Origin: Zasmidium citrigriseum
Taxonomy: Eukaryota; Ascomycota; Dothideomycetes; Mycosphaerellales; Mycosphaerellaceae
NCBI GenBank assembly: GCA_002786025.1
Contig: NHNW01000116.1
Span: forward strand, 1 to 23,954
Length of the DNA: 23,954 bases
Reading direction: 5' to 3'
A model generated the notes under the pieces. The model did no database searches. It was not told the origin of the DNA and saw only the letters and a program-made list of their open reading frames with translations. Positions 1 through 10,517 of this stretch are shown here, in pieces. Position 1 is the first letter of the stretch; every line of letters starts with the position of its first letter. The translations under genes were made by a program, and so were the position numbers.

Positions 1-678
1 CCTATAGCTAACCTCGAATACGAATATTTTAACTCTTATAATAGGGAGCTAGCTATTAGCGCGACGATAACCGCTACCTACGCTTTAATATTAGAGAGAT
101 TAAAGAGAATCTACGGTATCTATATTAAGAACTAGCTTTATAGGAATATATCCTTTAGGAATATACTCTAGCGGGGGATTTTCGTACTTCTTAGGAACTA
201 GAGCTATAATAGTAACTCGAAGATCTTCGAAAGCACCTAATCCCTAGCTCTAGAGATAGTCGCCGCTCGATATATTAGCTTAGATACGCTAATAATATAC
301 TAGAACGTACGCTAGATACTACTTCTAGTCTAGACGCCCTCGTTAGAGGAAATATACGTATCCGTACTATCGGCGGCGCTCCTAGAACTATTCCGTACCT
401 TCTAAACTAATAAGCCGACCTTATCCGCCGACTAGATTAGTAGGCTAAAAGCTTATATCGGATAGTAGCTAGCCTTAATCCTCCCCTATATAGATAGAGG
501 CTAGAGACTAGCGCTATCCTAGATAAGGGGGGGCCTAATCGGTAGCTACCCCGGGACCGCGTATAGTTATTTTAAAGTTTAACGATAGATCTAGATTAAT
601 ATTAAAGCTTCTAGTCCTAATCTATAAGCTAGTAACGCCTCTTTTTACGTTTATACCCTAGTAGGGTACGAACTCTAG
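1..678 (+). pseudogene. RIP-decayed reading frame, 3' part, unknown family
   Basis: Reading from base 1 in frame 1 gives a protein-like sequence interrupted only by TAG and TAA codons, the stops RIP makes from CAG, CAA and TGG. I see no frame shift up to about 678. The frame is open at the window start, so the 5' part lies outside. The last codons before the stop at 676 read VYTLVGYEL. The decayed frame ending near 4184 closes with almost the same peptide. I recognise no domain. It could be a transposon protein, or a host or cargo gene that was duplicated and then mutated. That this frame was once coding is inferred from its continuity and composition. Confidence 0.5.
649..674 (+). repeat. 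26-bp direct repeat, copy 1, with internal palindrome
   Basis: This segment matches 4149-4174 with one mismatch (661 against 4161). It contains the odd palindrome TACCCTAGTAGGGTA at 654-668. Both copies lie in frame at the 3' end of a decayed reading frame, encoding VYTL(V/L)GYEL, so the repeat may be a conserved protein tail and not a recombination site. Confidence 0.6.
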
Positions 679-1142
679 TTTTTGCTCCTACTACTCTTAT
701 AACTTATCCCCGCCGCCCCGAGATAATAAGAATACTCTAGATCTACCTATAAAAGTCGCCTAAACCTTAGTCCTTTATCTACCCCTTAATTTACTTAAGC
801 TAGCTACCCGTACCCGCTTAGCCGCCTATACCCTTCCGAAACTAACCTTTAGTAGCTAATTACGAGCTCGAGAATTATATAGATTAATTATAGGTACCTT
901 AGAAGTATACCTATTTATAGTTTACTACGGATAATAACGCCGTCGATAGTAGGAGAGCCCGTAATTTCTACGGTCCTCTAGGCTATATAAGCCTACTAAA
1001 CTTCTAACTACTATCTCTCTATACTAGTACCGAATAACTACTTAGCGTACCCTCCGCTACTTTATTACCTTTTTCCGATCTACCTTCTTCGTTAACTTTA
1101 TTAAGTTTATCTATATAGACTATCTATCCCTACCGCTCTATA
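679..1142. other. RIP-mutated spacer between two decayed frames
   Basis: No reading frame stands out here. The stretch is pyrimidine-rich towards its end and contains TATATAA at 984-990, about 155 bp upstream of the next decayed frame. It may be a decayed promoter and 5' leader, but RIP itself creates TA-rich motifs, so this is weak. Confidence 0.3.
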
Positions 1143-4100
1143 ATACTAGCCGCTATAGCTCCTCTTATAGGAGAAGGCGCTAATATTACTACCGCCGTTC
1201 CTAAAGATACTATCGCTAATATAATACTTACCCTTACCTAAGAGGGAGAGGATAGTATCTATATAGGTAGCGCCCTTAGCGGTACCGAATAGATCTAGCT
1301 ACGACGCGACTAACTTAGCTTTAACGATATTACGAATACTATAATCGATAAGGTATTTAATAGTATCCTATAGGAGTTTAGTACTAGTATCGCGATATAG
1401 GAAGAGCGAGTTTAGAAGTAGGTCGCTTACTTTATCTATACTATTCTAAATCTTAAGGTTCTCGTAGAAGCCGTTAATATCGATCTTATTATTAGTTCTC
1501 TAGAGAAAGCCTTCGGTTTAGAAGCTAAGAAGATTCTCGGAAGCCTTCTAGATAAGTTTACTATCGTTAGCTAAGCTTATAAAGTCGGAAAAGAGGCTTA
1601 TAATTACTACCGTAATATACTTCGTATAATATAGAGCTACTAGGGTACCGCTAATATACGCCGTATTCTCTTCCGCGACTATACTAATACCGCCGCTCTA
1701 GAAGATAGATAGAAGTACCTCTAATCCTTTATCGCTAGGTTTAATATATAGAAGGAAGTAGCCCCTCTAATTTTAAAGGCTATTATCTAGCGTACTATTA
1801 ATTAGAAGGGTAAAGAAGGTCTTAATAAAGAGTTTAAGCTTATAAATTCTAACCTCTACACCCTAACTCGCGAGTAGAGAATAGATCGTATTAACGAGAT
1901 TAACGCTATTAATCTCGATTCCCTACGGGTTAGATAGTTTATTAACTTATAGAGTTAGGAGTTTACCTTATCTAAGTTTCTTTAGCTAAAGACGAGCTAA
2001 GGCCCGCCTCTACTAGTACCTTCGAGAAAGGACTAGGATAAGTCGAAGCCTATACCTCTAGATCCTAAGCTAGCTCCTAAGCTAGGCTCTAAGCTAGCTA
2101 ACCCGAATATCCCTTAGCCTCCCCGCTAAAGCGGCCGCCTTAATCCTCTACTAGTACTATTAGATCCTAAGCCGCTTCCTAACTAGTCCCGCCCTTAGAA
2201 CGATTCGATTAGTTCTAAGAAGTCGAACCCGCTACTACCTAGTACGCTATAGCGCTCCTATAAAGCTACTCCCTAGTAGACGCTATATTCGAGATAGTCT
2301 AATTAATCCGCCTATTCTTAGTAGTCCGTACGCGAAGGTTTATAAGTTTCGGATAGCTCGAGTCGCCTTAATAGTATACTTAAGTTTTACGAGTACTATA
2401 GCGATACTATATATACCTCCTTTATCGCCCTTATCGATAGTAATACCGATCTTAAACTCTAATCGATCCTACTAGACGACTAGAAGATTAAGATACTAGA
2501 GTTATACTAAGATAAGTACGTAAAGGCTAGGGACGGTAATAAGGTCCTATATCCTAAGTATAGAAAGCTACTCGCTAGTCTTATAGGTATATAGACTAAG
2601 TACGGCGGACTATATAATATCTTATAGAAGATACATAGTAGCCGTAGTAATCTCTATCGCTTTTAGTAAGAGAATCCGACTTTCTTTAGAAGCGACGGAA
2701 TAAATATAGTCCCTTCTAACGCTCTTAGCCCCTATCGCTTTAAGATAGGTACTTAGTATAACGGCTATATTATTCCTAGTAACTAGGAGACCTTTAACCT
2801 AAAACTCTATAATACCCTTACTAGGGCTCTTAGCCTTAACCTATTAATACTAAATACTTAGAAGAGAGAAGGTAATATTATCGTTAGCGGTATCTTCGAC
2901 TAGTAGTACGAGTATAAGAACAAAGATAGTAAGTCTATCTATAATATTATCCTTAAAGAAGTTCGGATATACCGCTAGTATACCTAGAAGATTCGAGGCT
3001 AAAGTAACTTTAGCTAGGGACGTACCTAACTCTTTTCTCTCGCCTAGTAGCTTATACGTCTAAACCCTATATACTATATACTCTATATACTACTTCGCCG
3101 CGATAAGACCCCCTTTCTTAACTCCTATCCCTACTATATTAAAGATTAGTATAGGGAGATAGGGAATAGGAAGAAGCCTACTAACTACTCTAATACTAGC
3201 TTTCGCTATATAGATAGTAATATTAAGAAGATAAAAGCTATTAGCGGAGGAGAGTTTATAATTTAAGGCTCGCTCTTCTTACTCGCTAAGAAAGCGCTAA
3301 ACTATACCGAGCTAATACCTAGACTTTATCGGCCTAAGCTTTAGAACAAATAGATAGCTCGCCTCGATAGGGATATACTAGAGATAGTAGGCGGTAGAGT
3401 TTAGACTATCGATAATACTATATAGACTCTAGAGGATACGGCGAATACTAGATACGACTAGAAGCCTATTCCCTATAAGAAGAGGCTAGATATCCGCGTA
3501 TCTAAGCTAACCCTTCTATATAGAGCGCCTAGCGTTAAGCCTCTAAACGTCGATCGTACTAACCTCTTTCCCTAGTATACTAAAGTTAACCTATAGACTA
3601 GAGTACTAGAGATTAATAGTACTAGTAGCTAGGACGAGATAAGTTAGTCCTACTATAAGCTTACTACCCCGCTAAGAACTCTATCTAGCTACCCTAATCG
3701 ATATAGCCGAATCCCTTTTAAGTTCCCTACTACTATTAAGATACGAGCTAATTAGGATATTAGTAAGGCTCTAACCTATTAGATAATATAGAGCGATCCT
3801 TAGGTTATTACTACTTAGAGGAATATAATATAGCGTATCGTTAACTAGTATAGAGCTAGTAAGAATAAGGATAGTATAAATACTAGCTTTACCGACTTCC
3901 TTAAGGGCTATCGAAATAGCGCCGCTAGCGAATTCTTTACTCGTTAGAGTATAGTATAGCTCCTTAAAAAGAGAATCTTTAGTAAGTAGAAGAGCTTCTT
4001 TAAGAATAGCGGCGACTTTAGTAAGCTTCTACCTAAGGATAAGACTAAGTTTATCGAAGGCGAGGAGGGTAAGGAGGTCTCTTTTCTTAAGGAGAACTTT

Positions 4101-4184
4101 ATAGACGGCGCTAGTAATACGGTTCTACGCTAGGATAATAGCTAGGTAGTTTATACCCTACTAGGGTACGAACTTAAAGGGTAA
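1143..4184 (+). pseudogene. RIP-decayed long ORF of about 1,000 codons, unknown family
   Basis: One frame (codons starting at positions divisible by 3) can be followed from about 1143 to 4184 with no detectable frame shift. It is interrupted only by TAG and TAA. In 1401-1983 I counted 16 such stops in about 195 codons, roughly what losing most Gln and Trp codons would give. The start is probably the ATA at 1143, a RIP product of ATG. The predicted product has a helical, charged N-terminal third, a Pro/Lys/Ser-rich middle (about 2040-2340) and a C-terminal half with many aromatic and basic residues. I see no reverse transcriptase, integrase, transposase DDE or helicase motif. The frame ends with VYTLLGYEL. 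The gene was evidently intact when RIP struck and has gained few or no indels since. Confidence 0.55.
4149..4174 (+). repeat. 26-bp direct repeat, copy 2
   Basis: Partner of 649-674, exactly 3500 bp downstream. The internal palindrome here is TACCCTACTAGGGTA (4154-4168). See copy 1 for the coding interpretation. Confidence 0.6.
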
Positions 4185-4857
4185 TACTATATAGTATAAA
4201 CGATATATAGATAATTTCTTTTGTTTGTAAGGCGTTTTAGTTCTTAACTTTGCGATAATAATATATTAAGTCTACGGGTTAGACTTAAAAGCGAGGGAGG
4301 AAATATAGGCTAGTTAAGGGTAGGCTATATTAGCTACTAAGGCTACCGGCTACTAGCGCTAGCACCTACCGGCTAGGCGTCTCTTTTAAGACGAAAGCGG
4401 CTTCTCTTCTTCCCTTTATTAGATATATATATACTACTTTTTAGATATAGATAGATATAGTAAAATCCTATATACTAAACCTCTCGTTCTCCTCTTTTCT
4501 ACTTATTATAGCCGCTAAACCGACATAGCTACCTACTAAATCGTTTCTAGCTTAAGACGAATAGAGCTATATTATACTACCTATACGAACTAACTACCTA
4601 TAACCTACCTTTAGCTCTATTTTACTACTTAGTACCTATAGTAGAGTTAGACTATAGGCGCTAGGTTATAGTATATAAGCGATATAATAGACAAGGTAGC
4701 CGTTAACGACTTAAATTAAGTTTACGCTAACGTACTAATTTAATTAATCTCGGCCTTAACGGATAAAACTTATTTAATTAAATTTTAATTAAAATACTAG
4801 CAATTTGTCCCTTATCGGATAAAACTATAATAACTAACAAAGTTTAACGGTTTCATA
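4185..4857. other. AT-rich edge of the RIP block, no gene
   Basis: No gene is visible. Small structures are present: an inverted repeat with 9-bp arms (TTAAGTCTA and TAGACTTAA, 4266-4288), a direct repeat CTACCGGCTA (4343-4352 and 4366-4375), and a direct repeat CGGATAAAACT (4760-4770 and 4816-4826). TpG returns at 4220-4256 and CpA and TpG become more frequent after 4680, so the RIP boundary is graded here. Confidence 0.5.
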
Positions 4858-4938
4858 AGATCCATTAGATCCATTAGAACCATTAGAGCTATCAGAGCCA
4901 TTAGAGCCATCAGAACCTTGATATCTGTCAGAACCATC
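4858..4938. repeat. 9-bp tandem repeat, nine imperfect units
   Basis: Nine consecutive 9-bp units with consensus AGANCCATT/C fill this interval. Units 7 and 8 are the most diverged. It lies exactly where CpA and TpG return to normal abundance, so it marks the inner edge of the RIP block. The 9-nt period is compatible with a tripeptide repeat: on the minus strand it reads mainly as Gly-Ser-Asn/Asp triplets and soon meets a stop. I do not support a gene here. Confidence 0.85.
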
Positions 4939-5250
4939 AATATTGACACAAACTGCAGATCAGGCTACTGCCCTTCCTCCTAGATCAACTTTACAAGTGC
5001 CCGAACGAGAGTGAGCACGGCAAGTGCAGGACGCAGGCGTCCGTCCTAGTTGCAGCAAGTACGGGCGAGCCCTAATATCAACGTGGAGCATGATGGCAAG
5101 GAGACCACAGAGACCACATGACTCCAAGAAACGTGACTGACACGTTGTTGTCTGCAAGGGCTTCTTGACAAGAGCTGTCGAAAGCTTATCGCACAAATCA
5201 AAGGCTGGCGTTCTTTTCACTCTCGAGGCTGCCCCAAAGAACTTCTCCAA
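4939..5250. promoter_or_regulatory. Upstream region of the F-box-like gene
   Basis: Normal-composition intergenic DNA between the RIP edge and the start codon at 5251. I see no clear TATA box. The CCAAA immediately before the ATG gives an A at -3. A minus-strand reading frame crosses this region but has no recognisable content. Confidence 0.4.
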
Positions 5251-6465
5251 ATGGATCACTCGGATCTCAAAGGGAATGAGACTCAGGACTCAACCGCCGA
5301 CCTCCCGCACGTTGTGTGGCGCCGAATAGCCCACTACGTATCGACGGATCTTCCGAGCCTACTTGTCCTCTCAGCCTTCAGCCCAGACCTCCAGGACATC
5401 TGTCGCCCGTATACCTCGTCATTCTTCGAGACGCTCTCGACGCCGCCAGATCCTCTGTCCCTACCAACTTATTACCACTCCCTCCTCTTGCTCATTATCC
5501 AGGGCCATGTGGATCCATCATTCATCTTCGAGATCTACTTTCCGGAGCAGTCATACATGCCTCCAGGAGGTCGAGCCCGGAGCCGACATCCACACTCGGC
5601 ATTGGAGAGATCAGATGGCGTACCTCTGCAGGTGGAACAGGCCGTACAAGAGTCAAAATTTGTGCCAGAAGACCTCAAAGCCGATGTCTGCCTTCGGTTG
5701 CAAAATGGCGATCGAGATGCCGCCTTGGTGATTCTGCTCCCGCTTTGTTCCCGACTGAAGCTCCTGGAGATCCCAACGCAGTCGGATCTCTGTGAGGCGA
5801 TGTTTATGACAATTGCAGATCAGCATCGACTCCACAAGACAAATCCATTGCAAGCGAGACAATCCGCAAAAGAAGCAGCAGCCAGAATTCTGGAGGGCAA
5901 GCCGAAGCAGAGCCAGCACCCAAGCTCCTCAGATGCACTACCTTTCTCCGAACTCCTCGTATTATACATCAGCAGCCACGAGCACGGATACTCGTTGCCA
6001 CTGAACAACATGACGCCCTACATGGGCATTCCCTCATTGCATCGAATGGTCCTCACCGGCGTCCGAGACGAAGAATTTCAAGGTTGGCCAACCGATGCAG
6101 GTTCCAGCTGTCCAGAGATTTACTTCCAGGAGTCTTCAGTCTCAAAGCAAGCCGTACTAGACTTCACCAAAGGACTCACGGCACCTTGTGAGATCAGACA
6201 ATGGTATGAGAAACCGCTCCATTTGAGCAGTGGCATTGACGAGGAGGAACCAAGATGGGATCGGGTTGTGGTGGACAGGGGTCTGGATGGTAAGAAGCAG
6301 GTGAGTGTTACGTTGGAATATGACGGAGGCAACCCAGGATATGAACATGCATGGGTCAGCTGGCTTCACCATGGGAAAATGCAGGATTGGAAACGGCTGG
6401 ACGAGCCTTTCGCTGTTGAGGACGGAGATCATGAGGATGAATGGCTTCAGGGGTTGCTCGGATAG
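5251..6465 (+). CDS. F-box-like domain hypothetical protein
   Basis: Single-exon gene of 404 residues. The ATG at 5251 has a good fungal context (A at -3, G at +4) and the stop is TAG at 6463-6465. Residues about 19-45 (LPHVVWRRIAHYVSTDLPSL and following) fit the start and hydrophobic spacing of an F-box: Leu-Pro, then a helix with Ile and Val, then DLPSL. Residues about 143-175 (LKADVCLRLQNGDRDAALVI followed by a Leu-rich stretch) resemble the middle segment of many fungal F-box-type hypothetical proteins. The C-terminal part is acidic and aromatic, with no transmembrane segment or signal peptide. An F-box protein would recruit substrates to an SCF ubiquitin ligase through Skp1, but that role is inferred from a weak motif. 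It is the first gene inside the RIP boundary and converges with the transcription factor gene downstream. Confidence 0.75.
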   Translation: MDHSDLKGNETQDSTADLPHVVWRRIAHYVSTDLPSLLVLSAFSPDLQDICRPYTSSFFETLSTPPDPLSLPTYYHSLLLLIIQGHVDPSFIFEIYFPEQSYMPPGGRARSRHPHSALERSDGVPLQVEQAVQESKFVPEDLKADVCLRLQNGDRDAALVILLPLCSRLKLLEIPTQSDLCEAMFMTIADQHRLHKTNPLQARQSAKEAAARILEGKPKQSQHPSSSDALPFSELLVLYISSHEHGYSLPLNNMTPYMGIPSLHRMVLTGVRDEEFQGWPTDAGSSCPEIYFQESSVSKQAVLDFTKGLTAPCEIRQWYEKPLHLSSGIDEEEPRWDRVVVDRGLDGKKQVSVTLEYDGGNPGYEHAWVSWLHHGKMQDWKRLDEPFAVEDGDHEDEWLQGLLG

Positions 6466-7065
6466 GAGGCATACGACGGTACTTACGAAGAAGGCCATGG
6501 TCGGCCCAGCGTCACGGATCCAGGGAAGATGCTGTAAGGAATCACCAGCATCGACTTCGAGCTTGGATAACCGAAGGGAATAGGGATCGAGAATTGCTTT
6601 TGATCTTTTCATTGATCTCATCCTCGTTTCTACTCCTGACCTTCCCCCTCCTTCGTCCCTGCCATCATTAACATCTGATGTCTGTGACCTCTCCCTGAGC
6701 AGAGCTGCACTAGATGCTCAAGCCAAAGGCCGTGTCCTATATCCATCTCTCTTCTCCAAAATGTCTCAAAAGACAGCCGAATAATAAGCCCAAAAGCTTT
6801 TTCCCTTCTACTCTTCTTTTGGCTGCCGTGGGTATCATCTACAAAAAAGTTGTTGTCTCGAAAGAAGCAATCCCGGGATTATATGCTGCTTGCTCATGCA
6901 CCGTCGCTATGCATTGGAAAAAGAAAGTCGTCTTCGTTTGGTGAGCCTCTGTATCAAAGCTCCGTCGTCGAAAGGGGAGAGCTGAGGTATGTCGTCCGGT
7001 CGATCGCTTTGCAGGGAGAGCCAGCCAGGCCAGGATGACAGCAGACCGGACAAAAGAGCCTGTTC
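6466..7065. other. Convergent intergenic region, no gene
   Basis: These 600 bp lie between two convergent stop codons and should hold both 3' UTRs. The plus strand carries AATAATAAG at 6781-6789, a possible polyadenylation signal for the F-box-like gene. Short reading frames here have no recognisable content. Confidence 0.5.
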
Positions 7066-9093
7066 TTATATCAACAGAAACTCCCAGCCCTTCTGCTGCA
7101 TCACATCTCGCCAGCGGATGCCCTGGTAGTCTCCCTGCGCCGCCGCCGCGTCGTTGTGTTGCCAGAGGTCCTTGAGGAGTTCTCGTATCCGGCCAAAGGA
7201 GCCGAAGTTGGCTGCGTCGCCAAGTCGGTCGCACCGCTCTTGGAACATGGATCGGAAGGGCGATGCCGCTACTGATGAACCGCCGGCAATGAGGAGGGGC
7301 CAGACGAGCGATCGGTCGAAGCCTTCTGGACCGGCGGGGATGTAGTTCATGAGTTCTGCGAATTGCGAGATCAGGTGGCACATGCTGGGTTGCGTGGGCG
7401 AGTAGCCGGGAACGAGCGTGCACAGGTAGATGCGCGCTGCCACACGGTACACTGCTGTCATGTTGATGGCCAGCTGCTTGGGTCGGATTGCGCCAGTGCT
7501 GGAGAAGCAGTTCTGCACCAATCCTGCCATCTCTTCTGTCGCGCCGATGGCCTTGGCCAACGATTCGACGTATCCGCAGAGGACGACCTCGTCAATGCCG
7601 AACTGTCTCTGGAAGTCCAGACAGGCAATCTCGGAGATCAAGAACATGATCTTATCGTCGCAGCCCATCAGCTCAGCGAGACCGGCGCTGCCATTCACCA
7701 TGTTGAGTTCTCGGTATGTGTCCGCAAAGACTGGCAGTCTGCCGACAATCGTCGATCCGAGAATGTCGATCCATGAGGTCAAGGTCATGTTGAACGATGG
7801 GTGCTGGCCAGTCGCTGAAAGCTCAGTCGCAGCAGTCGCGAGCTCCAACTTGTTCACCAAGCTCGCTGCCGCTTGGAAGTGCTGGTGCCAGGGAATATCT
7901 GGTAGCGCATCGTCCGGTCGACCAACAGAGCATTGAAAGAAGATCATGCCCAACGTTGCCTCAAGGATCTGTGAATGATTCGTGTCCTGGCCCAGCGCTT
8001 CGCAGAGCTCAGAGATTGCAGCGTATCGATGTCGCACAACGTCATTGTCGATCTGCTCGCCGGTGACGCCCTCAGTGGTTCTCATGTGTGTCGCGGCCAC
8101 ACTAAGACAGCAGTGGAGATATGCCTTGTTCGATTCCAACGCTGGCAGAATCACATCAGTCCTCGCGGACCCATGCTGGTTTGCGTCAAGAATCGGAAAG
8201 ATCATCTTGGCTACCTTGTCCAGGAAGTGGTTGAGCAGATACTTGTCGCAGTCCTCAACGTCAATCACAGCCTCGTGGTTGGGAGTGATAGGGCCATGGG
8301 GAAACTCGAAGAAGTTGAAGTCCACAGGCTCCTCGGTGAACTCCTCGGTCGTGCTCTCAAAATGCTCTTGCTGAACCCAACTGTCTGCCGGATAGCCAGA
8401 CATACCGTTCATCGCTGGTGGAGGTTGAAACGTGCTGAACGTTGAGATCGTCGAGTCTCGTCGAGTTGGAATGTCGTTGACGAAGATTTCGCGCTCTGTC
8501 TTGATGTCGACCTCGTATGGCGAGAACATAGGGTACTGTGGGTGCGCCGAGATGTATGGCTGAGGCGGAGGTGGCATGCCGAAGTATCCTTCCGGTGACT
8601 GGTAAGTGAAATCGCATCCTGTTGAGTACGGTGACCCTTCTGAAGGACATCTTGACTGAGGGAACGATTCTGCGAATGGTGCTTCTGCTGAGGTCGGTAC
8701 TGAATGGCTAAGCGGTGGCGGCGAGCTGGTGGTGTTGAGTTGCTGCGGTTGTTGTTGCGCTTGCGCTGCCTTCTTGGAGAGTTGAGTGTTTTTGATGATG
8801 TTCTTGATCAGCTCTTTTTGGTTTCGTCGCTGCTCGCCATTGCTCCACCACATTGGTCGCTTGTAATCGCATCGCAAACCCAAGTGTTTGCATGCCTTGC
8901 AAGCAGGTTTGCCCTCCTCACACTTCTTCCTGCGTAATCGACAGGTGAAGCAACCTGAAACATGTCAGTTTCGCGCAAGCTCCAGCAGCTCATGCACCCC
9001 AGAAAGAAACGTACCTGAGCGCGAACGCCGGTGCATCTTGGAAGCGACCGCTTTCGCATCTGAAGAGGGAGGCGCATTCTTGGGCGCCGCCAT
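7066..9093 (-). CDS. Zn(II)2Cys6 transcription factor with fungal-specific regulatory domain
   Basis: Two exons on the minus strand: 9093-9015 and 8954-7066, with a 60-bp intron (8955-9014) running GTACGT to TTTCAG. The predicted protein is 655 residues. I chose the ATG at 9093 because it has A at -3 and G at +4; an in-frame ATG at 9141 has a weak context and would add 16 residues. The intron splits the codon just before the zinc cluster. The cluster is C28-F-T-C31, C38, C45, C48, C55, the binuclear Zn2Cys6 pattern, preceded by basic KMHRRSRSG and followed by KRPMWWSN. A Gln-rich and Pro/Ser-rich linker follows. The C-terminal half, including FLDKVAKMIFPILDANQ and the ending RWRDVMQQKGWEFLLI, fits the Fungal_trans_2 type of regulatory domain. 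The KRPMWWSN region recalls OefC/Moc3-type regulators, from memory only. It should be a nuclear DNA-binding regulator; its targets are unknown. Confidence 0.9.
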
Positions 9094-10500
9094 CTTGGAA
9101 TGCTGTTTCGTTATGATGGGAGGTCGCGCGGAGGAAGACATACGGGAGAATATGTACAGAGCTTCCGAAGACAATGGCCGGCTGGGAACACGAGCAGGGG
9201 ACCGAGATGCTACTAACGATTAGACGACAGGGTACGCGGAGCCTGGCCTGCAGGCTCTAGTTCAGAAGGAACGAGGCAAAAAGAAAAGACCGTAAATTAG
9301 TCGATCAACGACAGCGTGTGTTGGTGAAGGAGTCGTGAGGGCGAGTACCTTATATGACCGCAAGTCGACGAAAAGTGGGCTAAATGAGCCGGATTCTATT
9401 CTTGGAGGAGGTTCGGAGGTGCATGAAGGTAGTCCACCGCATGTGGGGTTCGTGCTCCATTTCCTGTTAATTGTGCGGGTTTGTGAAAGGTTGGCCATGC
9501 GTCTATTGGCGGTTGGAGCTTGTGGCTGCGATCTATCGAATCGATTCGCTGGCTCTATTCTTGCAGCCGCCCGTGAGGTCACCTCACTGGCCGAAGACGC
9601 AATTTGGGCTAAAGCCTGGTCGTGGGTCTATCAATCCTTGAGGTGAGCAACACCGACCTTGGCCCCGCTATAGACAGGCTGCCCTGCGCCGGCAGTGGTC
9701 AACTCGTCAAATGCTCTTTTGATGATGAATCAGGCTCTCGACGGACCGGCGCCCTCGAAGCCTAGTCTGCCTCGCAATTGGCACAGCGCAGAGGAATGAC
9801 AGCAGCTGCTGAACGCACTCGGAACCGAGTGGGTCTGCTCAGTCTTGACCGCAATGTTGCTGTTGCGCTTCGGTTACAGCAGATCACAAAACGTTTTGTT
9901 GTGCAGTAGTCTGCGATAGCAGCCCGATGCGGACCGTTGACGACCATGGGGATCATCCTTGCAGGTGCATGCACTGTGCTCGGCGACCTAGCCCGTTCTA
10001 GAGAGCGCCATCGCTGGACGGCAGCACAACAGGTTCGAGCAGAGCCGCATGACTCTCGAGCTCTGGGACCTGCAGCGAGAGGAGCGCGCGCGGGCGAGGA
10101 TTCGCGGACTCGAGGATGTTGCCTGTCTGCGTTGGGGCAGTCCAGCTCACGAGAACAGCGATCTCGAGGGCGCAGTCGGTCGCAGGACTTCTGGCTAGCA
10201 TCGGGCGAGGGACGATTGGCCTCCAGGCAATCCGCATTTGGCGAGGATTCTTGTGAGCAAGACAAGTGAGGTGGGTCTCGAGCGTGACCTTGGACAATGG
10301 AGCGCTTGCAGGCGCTGTATGGCTGCACGCAGAGTGATAGAGGTTGCATTAAGGCCTCTCTAGCTTCCGAGCTCCCGCCAATCAGGCGGGGAAGCGGCAG
10401 GGACATTCGTCACAAAGCTCGGGCCCGCGCCAAGTGAATGTCAAAGATGCCGGGAGGGAGCGGTCCGCCGGGCTTGGCACTGGCATGGCGATGGCGGCCT

Positions 10501-10517
10501 CGTGGCATCATGCCACG
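10501..10517. promoter_or_regulatory. Perfect palindrome, possible regulator site
   Basis: CGTGGCATCATGCCACG has 7-bp arms and a 3-bp centre. Symmetric sites of this kind can bind dimeric regulators, but I know of no specific factor for this sequence. Confidence 0.3.

Larger units (their letters stand above)
1..4857. repeat. Left RIP-mutated block
   Basis: This stretch has almost no CpA or TpG dinucleotides and is full of TpA, while CpG, CpC and CpT remain. Scanning 1-4200 by eye I found only about half a dozen CA or TG exceptions (for example near 233, 678, 1859, 2634, 2919 and 3345), where hundreds would be expected. This is the signature of fungal repeat-induced point mutation, which converts CpA to TpA on either strand of duplicated DNA. 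The effect relaxes after about 4200, where TG reappears in small clusters, and ends near the tandem repeat at 4858. RIP implies that the block was once present in several copies, so it is probably a transposon or another repeated segment. I found no terminal repeats that identify the element. Confidence 0.9.

Noticed and set aside
649..674. Telomere-like CCCTA/TAGGG words in the 26-bp repeat
   Set aside because: Only one inverted pair is present, not a tandem array. The in-frame coding explanation fits better.
4184..4197. ATACTATATAGTAT palindrome and similar TA-rich palindromes in the RIP blocks
   Set aside because: CpA-to-TpA mutation on both strands creates such self-complementary TA-rich words by chance.
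4960..5259. 99-codon minus-strand frame crossing the F-box-like gene start
   Set aside because: It overlaps the well-supported start codon region on the opposite strand and shows no domain.
9762..10406. 214-codon minus-strand frame
   Set aside because: It shows the same chance-frame character as its neighbours, with no recognisable motif or splice continuation.
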